The position numbers and the translations under genes were made by a program. A stretch of DNA of 64,000 bases from Flavobacteriaceae bacterium GSB9 (GTDB taxonomy: Bacteria > Bacteroidota > Bacteroidia > Flavobacteriales > Flavobacteriaceae): contig CP062007.1 of assembly GCA_022749295.1 (NCBI GenBank), positions 2,046,001-2,110,000 on the forward strand, written 5' to 3'. The notes under the pieces are model-generated. The model had not been told where the DNA came from, did not search any database, and worked only from the letters and a program-made list of their open reading frames with translations. This document shows, piece by piece, positions 1 to 8,900 of this stretch (position 1 is its first letter; each line of letters begins with the position of its first letter).

Positions 1-1
1 A

Positions 2-973
2 CAGGGGATTTATCGATATCAGTTCAACACCGAAACAGGAGAATTAAATAATCAAGTTTTAGCCGTTGCTATCGAAAGCCCTAATTTTATAACCTATTCG
101 CCCAACAGGAGATTTATGTATTCGGTAAATCGTTCTTCAGACTCGGAAAGGCCCGATTATGTTGCCGCCTATAAAATTAACACCGATGGCTCACTAATAC
201 TGCTTAATACACAAAACAGCCACGGTAAATCGCCCTGCCATATCGCGGTTAATGCATCGGCCACCAAAGTTGTTATTTCAAACTATAACGGTGGTACGGT
301 TGTTATTTACAATATTACTAACGATGGTAGTTTAAGCGAAGCTTCACAAATTTTTAATCATAACGCAGAAACTGAAAAATCACACGCACATTCGGCACAT
401 TTTTATAGCGATGACATGTTTGTTGCCGATTTAGGCAGAAATGCTCTATACCAATACACATTAGAAAATAATACATACCAACTCGTCAGCTCTAAAATTG
501 TTGACATGGCAGGCAATCCTGGTCCACGTCATTTTTCGATTAGCAAAAACGGAAAATTTATTTATATCATCAACGAATACGGCAGCTCCATTACCTCGGT
601 AAAAAAAACCAAAAAAGGATTCAAAAAAATTGACCACGATTCTACTCTAAGTGATAACTACAAAGGAAAAAACTCTTGTGCAGACATTCACCTATCAAAA
701 GACGAGCGTTTTTTATACGGTTCTAACCGCGGCGAAAATTCCATCGCTGTTTTTAAAAGAAACACTCGAAACGGAAAAATCAAGAAAATACAGAACATTA
801 ACGTTGAGGGTAACTGGCCGCGCAACTTCACTTTAGACCCTACTGGAAACTTTCTTTTGGTTGCCAACCGCCGTAGCAATAACATCTCGGTCTTTAAAAT
901 AAACAAAGCTCATGGGACGCTATCTTTTTTACATGACATAAAATCACCAACGCCCGTGTGCTTATTGTTTTAG
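2..973 (+). CDS. lactonase family beta-propeller protein, 5' end missing
   Basis: The reading frame is open from base 2 to a TAG at 971-973, giving about 323 residues, so the start and any signal peptide lie before the window. Repeated blade-like segments such as GPRHFSISKNGKFIYIINEYG and NWPRNFTLDPTGNFLLVANR match the seven-bladed lactonase/6-phosphogluconolactonase (YbhE-type, PF10282) family, usually 340-390 residues. Members hydrolyse sugar lactones; some are secreted. The actual substrate cannot be read from sequence. An internal ATG at 116 is not the start, because the family signature continues upstream of it in frame. Confidence 0.8.
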   Translation, partial: QGIYRYQFNTETGELNNQVLAVAIESPNFITYSPNRRFMYSVNRSSDSERPDYVAAYKINTDGSLILLNTQNSHGKSPCHIAVNASATKVVISNYNGGTVVIYNITNDGSLSEASQIFNHNAETEKSHAHSAHFYSDDMFVADLGRNALYQYTLENNTYQLVSSKIVDMAGNPGPRHFSISKNGKFIYIINEYGSSITSVKKTKKGFKKIDHDSTLSDNYKGKNSCADIHLSKDERFLYGSNRGENSIAVFKRNTRNGKIKKIQNINVEGNWPRNFTLDPTGNFLLVANRRSNNISVFKINKAHGTLSFLHDIKSPTPVCLLF

Positions 974-1036
974 TTTTCAAGGTCAAAAGCCTTAAATTTC
1001 ATTTTAAAAAAGCATGGTTTATTAAAAATAATAGAG

Positions 1037-1044
1037 TATCTTTG
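1037..1044 (+). promoter_or_regulatory. probable -7 promoter box of rpsP
   Basis: TATCTTTG is a perfect match to the Bacteroidota -7 consensus TAnnTTTG and is followed by GC. No clear TTG -33 box is seen at the usual distance. The leader to the rpsP ATG is about 40 nt and holds a small hairpin (GAGGT 1062-1066 with ACCTC 1072-1076). Confidence 0.6.
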
Positions 1045-1091
1045 CGCCCTCATTAATAACCGAGGTCGAGAACCTCAAATAATTAATTATT

Positions 1092-1610
1092 ATGCCAGTA
1101 AAAATTAGATTACAACGTCACGGTAAAAAAGGAAAACCTTACTACTGGATCGTAGCCGCAGATTCGCGCGCAAAAAGAGATGGTAAATACCTTGAAAAAT
1201 TAGGTGCTTACAACCCAAACACTAACCCAGCAACTATTGATTTAAACCTTGATGGTGCTGTAAAATGGTTACAAAATGGAGCACAACCAACAGACACTGC
1301 TAAAGCTATTTTGTCTTTCAAAGGTGCGCTATTGAAAAATCATCTTGCAGGTGGTGTTAAAAAAGGTGCTTTAACCGAAGAGCAAGCTGAAGAAAAATTC
1401 AAAGCTTGGTTAGAAGAAAAAGAAGCAAAAATTCAAGCTAAAGCCGAAGGTTTATCAGAAGCAGAAGCTAAAGCTAAAGCTGAAGCCCTAGCTGCTGAAA
1501 AAGCCGTTAACGAAGCCAGAATTGCTGCTCAAACCCCTGCTGTTGAAGAAGAAGCTGCCGAAGAGGAAGCTCCTGCTGCAGAAGCTGAAGCAACAAACGA
1601 AGAAGAATAA
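1092..1610 (+). CDS. rpsP: 30S ribosomal protein S16
   Basis: S16 is a small-subunit ribosomal protein needed for 30S assembly. The N-terminal ~80 residues carry the family signature ([21 protein letters not shown]). The protein is 172 residues against about 80-90 in E. coli. Residues ~95-172 form an Ala/Glu/Lys-rich tail ending in an acidic stretch, a form common in Bacteroidota. It has its own strong promoter and is followed by a terminator, so rimM downstream may be read only partly from the same transcript. Confidence 0.96.
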   Translation: MPVKIRLQRHGKKGKPYYWIVAADSRAKRDGKYLEKLGAYNPNTNPATIDLNLDGAVKWLQNGAQPTDTAKAILSFKGALLKNHLAGGVKKGALTEEQAEEKFKAWLEEKEAKIQAKAEGLSEAEAKAKAEALAAEKAVNEARIAAQTPAVEEEAAEEEAPAAEAEATNEEE

Positions 1611-1631
1611 AAATTTATTTTTTATACTTTT

Positions 1632-1662
1632 AAACTCCGATGGGCAACTATCGGAGTTTTTT
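1632..1662 (+). terminator. rho-independent terminator after rpsP
   Basis: AACTCCGAT (1633-1641) pairs with ATCGGAGTT (1650-1658) around an 8-nt loop and is followed by a T run. It lies 22 bp after the rpsP stop and before rimM. Confidence 0.85.
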
Positions 1663-1784
1663 GTTTAATCCTTTTCTTTTCGGAAATGGGCCTAACAATT
1701 TCCATGGAAACGGGAAACCCAAAATCCATACGCTTTAAAACTATGAGATTTCCGACTTTTCGGAAATAGAAAACATCTAATTCA

Positions 1785-2309
1785 ATGAAAAAAGAAGATT
1801 GCTTTTACCTAGGGAAAATCGTAAAAAAATACAGTTTTAAAGGTGAGATTTTAGCCAAACTCGACACTGACCAACCCGAACTTTACGAAAACCTGGATGC
1901 CATCTTTTTAGAACTAAAAAACAACCTCGTCCCCTTTTTCATAGAAAAATCACAATTGCACAAATCAGATTTGCTTCGCTTAAAATTTGAAGACGTTGAC
2001 AACGAAGCCGATGCCGATGCCATTATGAAAAGCAACCTGTTCCTGCCTTTAGAATTATTACCAAAGCTAGAAGGCAATAAATTTTATTACCATGAGGTCA
2101 TCAATTTTACCATTAAAGATGTTAATTACGGAGAAGTAGGTAAAATTACTGCTATTAACGATTCTACAGCACAGGCTCTTTTTGAGGTAGACAGAAATGG
2201 CACGGAAATCTTAATCCCGATGAACGATGAGTTTATTGTTAAAGTAGACAGAGCCAGCAAAACCATTCTTGTTAAAACTCCAGAAGGTTTGATTGACCTG
2301 TATTTATAA
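1785..2309 (+). CDS. rimM: ribosome maturation factor RimM
   Basis: RimM binds S19 and helps mature the 3' head domain of 16S rRNA. At 174 residues it has the usual length. The N-terminal RimM beta-barrel opens with YLGKIVKKYSFKGEILAKL (family pattern GxIxKxxGxxGEv), and the C-terminal PRC-barrel half contains GEVGKITAINDSTAQALFEV. It follows rpsP as in many bacteria, but a terminator sits between the two genes. No clear hairpin terminator with a T run follows it. Confidence 0.95.
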   Translation: MKKEDCFYLGKIVKKYSFKGEILAKLDTDQPELYENLDAIFLELKNNLVPFFIEKSQLHKSDLLRLKFEDVDNEADADAIMKSNLFLPLELLPKLEGNKFYYHEVINFTIKDVNYGEVGKITAINDSTAQALFEVDRNGTEILIPMNDEFIVKVDRASKTILVKTPEGLIDLYL

Positions 2310-2413
2310 AAACAAGATATCCTTAAAGCATTAAGGAAATATCATTACGAGAAATTTTAATTTCGAAGTAATCTCGTAACCAGCAACTTGATTTTTATAG
2401 ATTCATTTACGTC

Positions 2414-2450
2414 GCCTGTCTTGAGTATTTCGACGTCGCTCGATACAGGC
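2414..2450. repeat. hairpin-forming intergenic repeat
   Basis: GCCTGTCTTGAG (2414-2425) and CTCGATACAGGC (2439-2450) form a 12-bp stem with two mismatches; the loop holds the palindrome CGACGTCG (2431-2438). It lies in the 202-bp gap between convergent rimM and a DUF2383 gene. The motif CCTGTCTTGA recurs inside the repeat at 47505-47610. There is no T run, so it is probably a dispersed palindrome rather than a terminator. Confidence 0.5.
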
Positions 2451-2511
2451 ATAAGCCTAAATGCTAAGAATGACATCTTTTTGGACAACCTCTACTGAGT
2501 ATGTTTTTGCT

Positions 2512-2958
2512 TTAGGCAATTAATCTATTACCAAGTTGCATCGAACGCAGGCTGCTTTCAATTGTATCTCTCTGATTTTTTATAAGTTGCGAAATATTTT
2601 CGGGGAACCTGAATTTTTTTAAAGCTGAGTTATACTTCTTGACGCTCCATGTTTTAATTTTACAAACTTCGTTAAAAAGAGCAGACTCATCTTTTTTGGA
2701 AATAACTTGTTTAAACTTATCCCAGATTTTAACCCCTCCTTTAGATTGATCTATATATTCTGGGTGGCCTCCTTTTTGAATGATTTCGGCCCCGAGAAAC
2801 CTACAAAACTCATGTCTTTCAAAGGCCATGGCCCTAAAAAAATGTTTTAAATCTTCGCTTTCAACTTGATTTAAAGCATGTAAATAGACTTTTTCAGCTT
2901 CATAATTAATGGCTAAAAGTTCATTTAATTGAGCAATAGTTGGATTTGAATTTTTCAT
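2512..2958 (-). CDS. DUF2383 / PA2169-family four-helix-bundle protein (copy A)
   Basis: A 148-residue, helix-rich soluble protein. The N-terminal part (LNELLAINYEAEKVYLHAL) and FFRAMAFERHEFCRFLG follow the DUF2383 pattern of a ferritin-like helical bundle with spaced Glu/His residues that could bind metal. Family function is unknown; homologues often appear among stress-related genes. It is a paralogue of the next gene (3140-3598), in the same direction with 181 bp between them. ATG start at 2958. Confidence 0.7.
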   Translation of the reverse strand: MKNSNPTIAQLNELLAINYEAEKVYLHALNQVESEDLKHFFRAMAFERHEFCRFLGAEIIQKGGHPEYIDQSKGGVKIWDKFKQVISKKDESALFNEVCKIKTWSVKKYNSALKKFRFPENISQLIKNQRDTIESSLRSMQLGNRLIA

Positions 2959-3139
2959 CGTTTTGGGGAATTATAGGTTTAAAAAACAGACTATACTAAA
3001 GTGTTGAGCTCATTAAATTAGTCAATAATTAACATAAAATCAACAACTTAATCTATTTTTTTAATTTAAATCTTTTCTTTCACCCAAAAGCATGGAATGA
3101 AGTACGCACTATAAAAAAACACTCACCAAAAAAATACTT

Positions 3140-3598
3140 CTAAGCTTCTTGCGTAATGAGGTGCTCTAATCGTGTTACGGCATTCATATGCGACATAACA
3201 CTATCCCGTTGTTCGGAAAGTGACTTACAAAGCGAAAGAGGCAAATTGAGTTCGCTAAGTAAAGCATTGTATTTATTAATGGTTAACTGTTTTACCCTAC
3301 AAACTTCTCTAACAATTTGGTTGTGGTCTTTTAAAAAAATAATGCTTCTAAAACCCATAGAAAGTTTATAAGCTTCGGTTCCTAGTTTTTGAGGTAACGC
3401 GGTATTATCATTAAACTTTTCTACTTCTGCCAACAAATCTTGATTATAGCTTCTGCGCTCCGCTTTGCGGTCATTGAAAAAAATTCTGAGTGCCTCATTT
3501 TCTGAAGCCTTAGCAGCTTCATCATAAATATTTTCAAGCGCTTGATTCGTTAACATCAAATCATTTAACTTGTTGAATATTTTCTCTTTATTTCTCAT
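3140..3598 (-). CDS. DUF2383 / PA2169-family four-helix-bundle protein (copy B)
   Basis: About 152 residues from the ATG at 3598, chosen because the N terminus then aligns with copy A (9 versus 11 residues before LNDLM/LNELL). An in-frame ATG at 3619 and a TTG at 3631 are alternatives. The order of motifs is as in copy A: LNDLMLTNQALENIYDEA, then FFNDRKAERRSYNQDL, then EVCRVKQLTINKYNALL. Some metal-type Glu/His positions of copy A differ here, so the copies have diverged. Function unknown. Confidence 0.65.
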   Translation of the reverse strand: MRNKEKIFNKLNDLMLTNQALENIYDEAAKASENEALRIFFNDRKAERRSYNQDLLAEVEKFNDNTALPQKLGTEAYKLSMGFRSIIFLKDHNQIVREVCRVKQLTINKYNALLSELNLPLSLCKSLSEQRDSVMSHMNAVTRLEHLITQEA

Positions 3599-3755
3599 TA
3601 TCTTTATTCCCTGAGCCATTTCTATCTTCAATTATATTTTATATACGTAACTAAGCTAAAATAAAGTCTACAAAAAACGTAGATTTTAACACTGTTTTTT
3701 AAAATTTAATACATTTTAACGTTTATTAGCTTTTTATTTTAAATTGCATAAACCC

Positions 3756-4472
3756 ATGTCGAAATCAATTTTTTCTTTTAAAGAATTTAGCATAAACCAA
3801 AGTAGATGTGCCATGAAAGTTGGAACAGACGGCGTTTTACTTGGAGCTTGGGCCTCTGTAAACCAACATCCATTTTCCGTGTTAGACATTGGGGCCGGCA
3901 CTGGTGTTTTATCGCTTATGCTAGCCCAACGTTGCCATGCTGAAATTATTGATGCTTTAGAAATTGATAGTAACGCCTACGAACAATGTGTAGATAATTT
4001 TGAGCAATCGCCTTGGAGCGACCGCCTTTTTTGTTACCATGCATCGCTTGAAGAGTTTGCCGATGAAATTGAAGATAAATACGATTTGATTATAAGCAAT
4101 CCGCCATTTTATTCTGAAAACTATCAAGCAGAAAACAAACAGCGCACAATGGCTAGGTTCCAGGATGCCATGCCCTTTCAACATTTAATTGAAAGTGCTG
4201 CAAAATTACTTTCGGAAAACGGTGTTTTTTCGGTTGTCATTCCATATAAAGAAGAAGGACGGTTTATTAAAATAGCTTTAGAACTCAACCTATTTACTAA
4301 TCGAATTTTACATGTTATGGGCACACCTACTTCAGAAAAAAAACGAAGTTTAATTGAATTTTCATTCCAGAAAAGTGATGTAAAATTTGAACTATTAGTT
4401 ATCGAAACTTCAAGGCACCAATACACCGAAGATTACATTAATTTAACCAAAGATTTCTATTTAAAAATGTAA
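3756..4472 (+). CDS. yfiC: tRNA1(Val) (adenine(37)-N6)-methyltransferase
   Basis: Predicted SAM-dependent enzyme that N6-methylates A37 of tRNA-Val. From the ATG at 3756 it is 238 residues (an in-frame TTG at 3744 would add four). SAM motif I LDIGAGTG is at residues 43-50 and the amino-methyltransferase motif NPPF at 115-118. The start MSKSIFSFKEFSI and the pattern KVGTDGVLLGAW are typical of the YfiC/TrmN family. It lies between rimM and gcdH, a usual flavobacterial neighbourhood apart from the DUF2383 pair. Confidence 0.88.
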   Translation: MSKSIFSFKEFSINQSRCAMKVGTDGVLLGAWASVNQHPFSVLDIGAGTGVLSLMLAQRCHAEIIDALEIDSNAYEQCVDNFEQSPWSDRLFCYHASLEEFADEIEDKYDLIISNPPFYSENYQAENKQRTMARFQDAMPFQHLIESAAKLLSENGVFSVVIPYKEEGRFIKIALELNLFTNRILHVMGTPTSEKKRSLIEFSFQKSDVKFELLVIETSRHQYTEDYINLTKDFYLKM

Positions 4473-4475
4473 TTT

Positions 4476-4547
4476 AATCAATAAAGATTATTTAAATTTG
4501 AGAACAAATAATGATAAATCTATAAAAATAACTCCGGTTTATTGATT
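4476..4547 (+). promoter_or_regulatory. inverted repeat flanking a -7 box upstream of gcdH
   Basis: AATCAATAAA (4476-4485) and TTTATTGATT (4538-4547) are perfect 10-bp inverted copies. Between them, TAAATTTG (4493-4500) fits the TAnnTTTG -7 box. The start codon of the acyl-CoA dehydrogenase is at 4579. The repeat could be a leader stem or part of an operator. Confidence 0.35.
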
Positions 4548-4578
4548 ATTTTCTTAAAAATAACTTAAATTAATCTTA

Positions 4579-5757
4579 ATGAAGCCAGACTTATTTCAAG
4601 CTCCAGACTATTATAATTTAGACGAACTACTAACCGAAGAGCACAAACTAGTACGTAGTGCAACGCGCGATTGGGTTAAAAAAGAAGTATCTCCTATTAT
4701 TGAAGATTATGCCCAGAGAGCAGAATTTCCAACACAAGTAATAAAAGGACTGGCTGAAATTGGAGCATTTGGCCCTTATATCCCAACAGAATACGGCGGC
4801 GCTGGGATGGACCAGATTTCGTATGGCTTAATTATGCAGGAAATTGAACGGGGCGACTCGGGCATTCGCAGTACAGCATCTGTACAATCCTCATTGGTAA
4901 TGTATCCCATTTGGAAATATGGCACCGAGGCACAACGCCAAAAATATTTACCCAAATTGGCGGCGGGCGAATGGATGGGTTGTTTTGGACTAACAGAACC
5001 TGACCATGGGAGCAACCCAGGCGGTATGGTCACCAATTTTAAAGACAAAGGCGATTATTACTTATTAAATGGAGCCAAAATGTGGATTAGCAACGCCCCT
5101 TTTGCAGATGTTTCCGTTGTATGGGCCAAAGATGAAAACGAACGTATCCATGGGCTTTTGGTTGAACGTGGGATGGAAGGTTTCTCAACTCCAGAAACCC
5201 ATAATAAATGGTCGTTGCGAGCATCGGCCACCGGTGAGCTTATTTTCGATAATGTAAAAATCCCCAAAGAAAATCTTCTTCCAGAGAAATCTGGACTAGG
5301 CGCACCTTTGGGCTGTTTAGATTCTGCGCGTTATGGCATTGCTTGGGGCGCAATTGGTGCTGCTATGGATTGTTATGATACCGCATTACGCTATAGCCAA
5401 CAACGCCAACAATTTGGAAAACCCATTGGGCAGTTTCAATTGCAACAAAAAAAATTGGCCGAAATGATTACCGAAATCACTAAGGCACAATTATTAACAT
5501 GGCGATTAGGTCTTCTACGTAACGAAAACAAAGCGACCTCAGCACAAATATCGATGGCAAAGCGCAACAATGTTGATATGGCCATTACCATTGCTCGAGA
5601 GGCCAGACAGATATTGGGAGGTATGGGCATTACAGGCGAATACAGCATTATGAGGCATATGATGAATTTAGAAAGCGTTATTACCTACGAAGGCACGCAC
5701 GATATTCACTTACTGATAACCGGATTGGATATCACAGGTTTAAATGCATTTAAATAG
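4579..5757 (+). CDS. gcdH: glutaryl-CoA dehydrogenase (acyl-CoA dehydrogenase family)
   Basis: FAD enzyme predicted to oxidise and decarboxylate glutaryl-CoA to crotonyl-CoA in lysine/tryptophan degradation. At 392 residues it has the usual length. It contains the FAD-binding CFGLTEPDHGSNPGGM, the segment IRSTASVQSSLVM with the Arg that holds the substrate gamma-carboxylate in glutaryl-CoA dehydrogenases, and the C-terminal catalytic Glu in VITYEGTHDIH. Those two features favour the glutaryl enzyme over other acyl-CoA dehydrogenases. Electrons would pass to ETF, which is not in this window. Confidence 0.85.
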   Translation: MKPDLFQAPDYYNLDELLTEEHKLVRSATRDWVKKEVSPIIEDYAQRAEFPTQVIKGLAEIGAFGPYIPTEYGGAGMDQISYGLIMQEIERGDSGIRSTASVQSSLVMYPIWKYGTEAQRQKYLPKLAAGEWMGCFGLTEPDHGSNPGGMVTNFKDKGDYYLLNGAKMWISNAPFADVSVVWAKDENERIHGLLVERGMEGFSTPETHNKWSLRASATGELIFDNVKIPKENLLPEKSGLGAPLGCLDSARYGIAWGAIGAAMDCYDTALRYSQQRQQFGKPIGQFQLQQKKLAEMITEITKAQLLTWRLGLLRNENKATSAQISMAKRNNVDMAITIAREARQILGGMGITGEYSIMRHMMNLESVITYEGTHDIHLLITGLDITGLNAFK

Positions 5758-5845
5758 TCTCAATTAATTTATTCCTCGCAAACGTTTTCTTAAAAATTAT
5801 ACCAGTAATATGACATTCGACAGTTTTTTTTATTTTATCAGTCCT

Positions 5846-5853
5846 TAAATTTG
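5846..5853 (+). promoter_or_regulatory. candidate -7 box upstream of the large PEPCK-like gene
   Basis: TAAATTTG fits TAnnTTTG and lies 55 bp before the GTG start at 5909. The same 8-mer sits upstream of gcdH. No convincing -33 box is seen. Confidence 0.4.
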
Positions 5854-5908
5854 ACTTTTCAAAAGCATCTAAACAAGGAAAACATTAAGAACTTAATACA
5901 ATCATAAA

Positions 5909-8900
5909 GTGGACAACGCAACAACGCCAGAAACAAGAAAAGACATCATTCAATTTATTAATTTACAATTAGCAGCCATTGGGCAACCAATTTTCAGGGA
6001 TAAAAATGACAGCAAAGAAAAATTTTGCGACCCTGAATTTGAAAAGACCACCCGACCGCTTATAATGAGCTTAAGGGAAAAGTCGAGACTATTGGCCGAC
6101 CATTTATCGCCTGCCGACTCTAGAATCCAAAATTTTATAGACGATTATTTAAAAGATATTGAGGTAAACAAATCGTACAAACTACCTAACGACACTTTAA
6201 TACTGTCTAAAAAAGGGCAAGCCAGAGAAGCTAGCTTACCGCCCGATGGTGATTCTTTTGAAAGTGATTTGGTCAATTCTAAACGGTTAAAACAAGGTAT
6301 TTTAAACAACCCTTTACATGATAAAAGAACCACCAAAGGCACCTTCCACATTGTTGAGGGGCCGCTTCCAGTACCTCTAGACAAAAAAGAAGTCCCTAAA
6401 GTGGTTTTGGCTCATTTTTTAAATGCTGCCTTTAAACCTTCAGAAGAGCTTAATACACTTCCATTTACTTCGAGCCAAGAGAAACGAGCCAAAACGATGG
6501 TTTCAATGCTTCTAAGACCCGTAGTGTGCCCCGAAGTAAAAGGTGTTATTGCAGAAAAATCACTCGAGGTACGTTTTTTCGCGCCCGGATCATTAGTGAG
6601 TAATTTAGACTTTGTTGAAAATATTTTTGGTAATGCGGGCAACCCTAATTTAGCTCATAATGATGCCGCACTAGACCCCGAACATTGGACCGGCCATACC
6701 GGCTGTATCATTCTTGCCCCACAGCTCTTAAAACTTAAAAAGAAAGATGTTGGCCTTCCTCATTTCAAAGATGCTACAGACCGCCAGAAAAAAGATGGTA
6801 TGTGCTGGACAGATGAAAACGAGCTCTACAACGACGGAGGCGCTTTTAAAATTACATGCCGAGATGACAGAGGCGTTGTTGTTACACTCATTGCAGACAA
6901 CTATTATGGTTACTCCAAAAAAGAAATCAAAACCCAGATAAGTTACTCTGCAAACCTTTACGGCTTAGCTGAAGAAGAGCATGCGGGTGGCGCCATCGCT
7001 TATGCCAGACGTGTTATGGGCGATACCGTAAACTGTAATGATTACAACCAATATTACGGGCTAGACCACACTTTTGAAGATGTAAAAAACCTATTAGGAG
7101 ACCGCATTGAAGTAAAACCAGAAAACTATGCCATAGACAAAAAATATCCGAACATCGTTTACATCCCTGAGTCGTCTTATTTCAATACAAATACCAACAG
7201 CATTACTTGGAACCATAAAGGCAAAGAACAAAAATTAAAATTATCGCCTTTTAAAACCTACATCCATCCATCAGGTAACAAACTAAGATTAGAAAAACAT
7301 AAATCCATCAATTTATGGCGCATGATTGAAACCTACCCAGAAGGTGTATTTTGCCATAAACCCTGTACCGTTTCTGGAGGTGGGAAGTCAGAAATTTCAA
7401 AATCCATGCAAAATGCCATTACCTATAGTGTGTTTAACATTCATGATATAGAAGAAGACTTCAAGAAAGCCGATGAAATCATAGAATTTAACTACTCTAC
7501 CAGATGGAAAGACAAAGACCCCAACAGACCGAAATCAAGGTCTTTGTTAAGTGAAAAAAGAACATTGGGCTCTGTTGTAAAACTACTAACCCCTTCAGAA
7601 GAGAACTCTGATGAATTCAACGAATGGCTAAGAAACATCCCAGTACACGTACGCTCGTTAGTACTATTTGTTAAACGCTTGTTTAGGCAAGCCCATGGCG
7701 CCAACCTTAACTGGAAAGATATGATGACTGTTGATATTATCAATGGTGATAAAGGTACAGCGCTACTATACAACCACACACCTGTGGTAGGTAGTTATGT
7801 TAGAATAGGGTTTAACCAACAAGGCAACTGGATGCTGAATAAATTGCGTTCGGACTTTTCAGCTTGTGAAAAAATTCAAACCGAAGATGACATCACAGCG
7901 TCAATTACGCTTCCCAGAAATAAGTTTAAAGCGTTAAACCCGGAATACCCCAACAAAAGTGTAAAAGTGCTAACAAATTGCGAGGCCCATTTGTTCCAAA
8001 GGCCAGATGAAGCCATTGTTAGAGGTTATGATAAAGGCGCCGAATTAGATATTATTTCAGATGGCAGGTTTTTAACAAATTATGAAATGCTAACTAAAAA
8101 AGATGCAATTGAAATCTATGAGGACACTATAAACTTTGACAAGTACACACAACCTGTAAAAGACTTTATTGAAGATATTATAAAAAATGATGACGACGAT
8201 GTACAGTTCGTGCTACCTTCGCATCCAAGGATTGTAGAAGACGGTTTACCAACCAAAAACCCACGTTATTTAGAACCTAATAGGTTTTATAACGAAACTG
8301 AAGCGTCTTATATCTCAGATATGGGTGTTCGTTTAAAACGAAAAATAAAGTTGGACGACCCTGTAATTCACGTTGTCAATGCCGTTTTACCAGGAAGAAG
8401 AAACAACCCAGTTGACAAAGAAGCAGGCATTAGACCTCTAGCTGTTTATAACCCTATACATTACCAAGAAACGCCCGAATTGTTTATGGATTTCATCTGT
8501 AGCTTAACAGGTAAATCGCCATCAACAACGGGAGCAGGAACAGAAGGTGCCTTAACTAAAGCACCGTTTAATATGTTAACACCAACAACAGATCTAAACA
8601 ATGCTTTGTTATCGCATATTTTAACGGAATCTAATGGATTTAGCACGGCCGCAGGATACATTGGTGCCGAAAACAAGATAGACCACGATGTTAGTTTATT
8701 AATTCCTGAGATTTGGGCCAGAATGGCTCCCGAAGACAGAGACCCTAATAACCTAATTTCCAATGGCTCGTTAGAAAAAATAGAAGATTTCGAGTACGAG
8801 GGCAAAACCATACTAGCAAGTAGACTGGGTTACAGAATCACCAAAACTTTTGCTTTGTTATGCTTAAACAGGTTGTTCGATGAACCAACAGCGGTATTTA

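Noticed and set aside
2310-2345. Hairpin ATATCCTTAA...TTAAGGAAATAT after rimM as a terminator
   Set aside because: Imperfect stem and no T run on the plus strand; could end transcription weakly but not supported enough to list.
5797-5830. A fourth CRP/FNR-like dyad upstream of the PEPCK-like gene (TGACATTCGACA)
   Set aside because: The right half is GACA, not RTCA, and there is no -7 box at 33 bp; not counted in the regulon.
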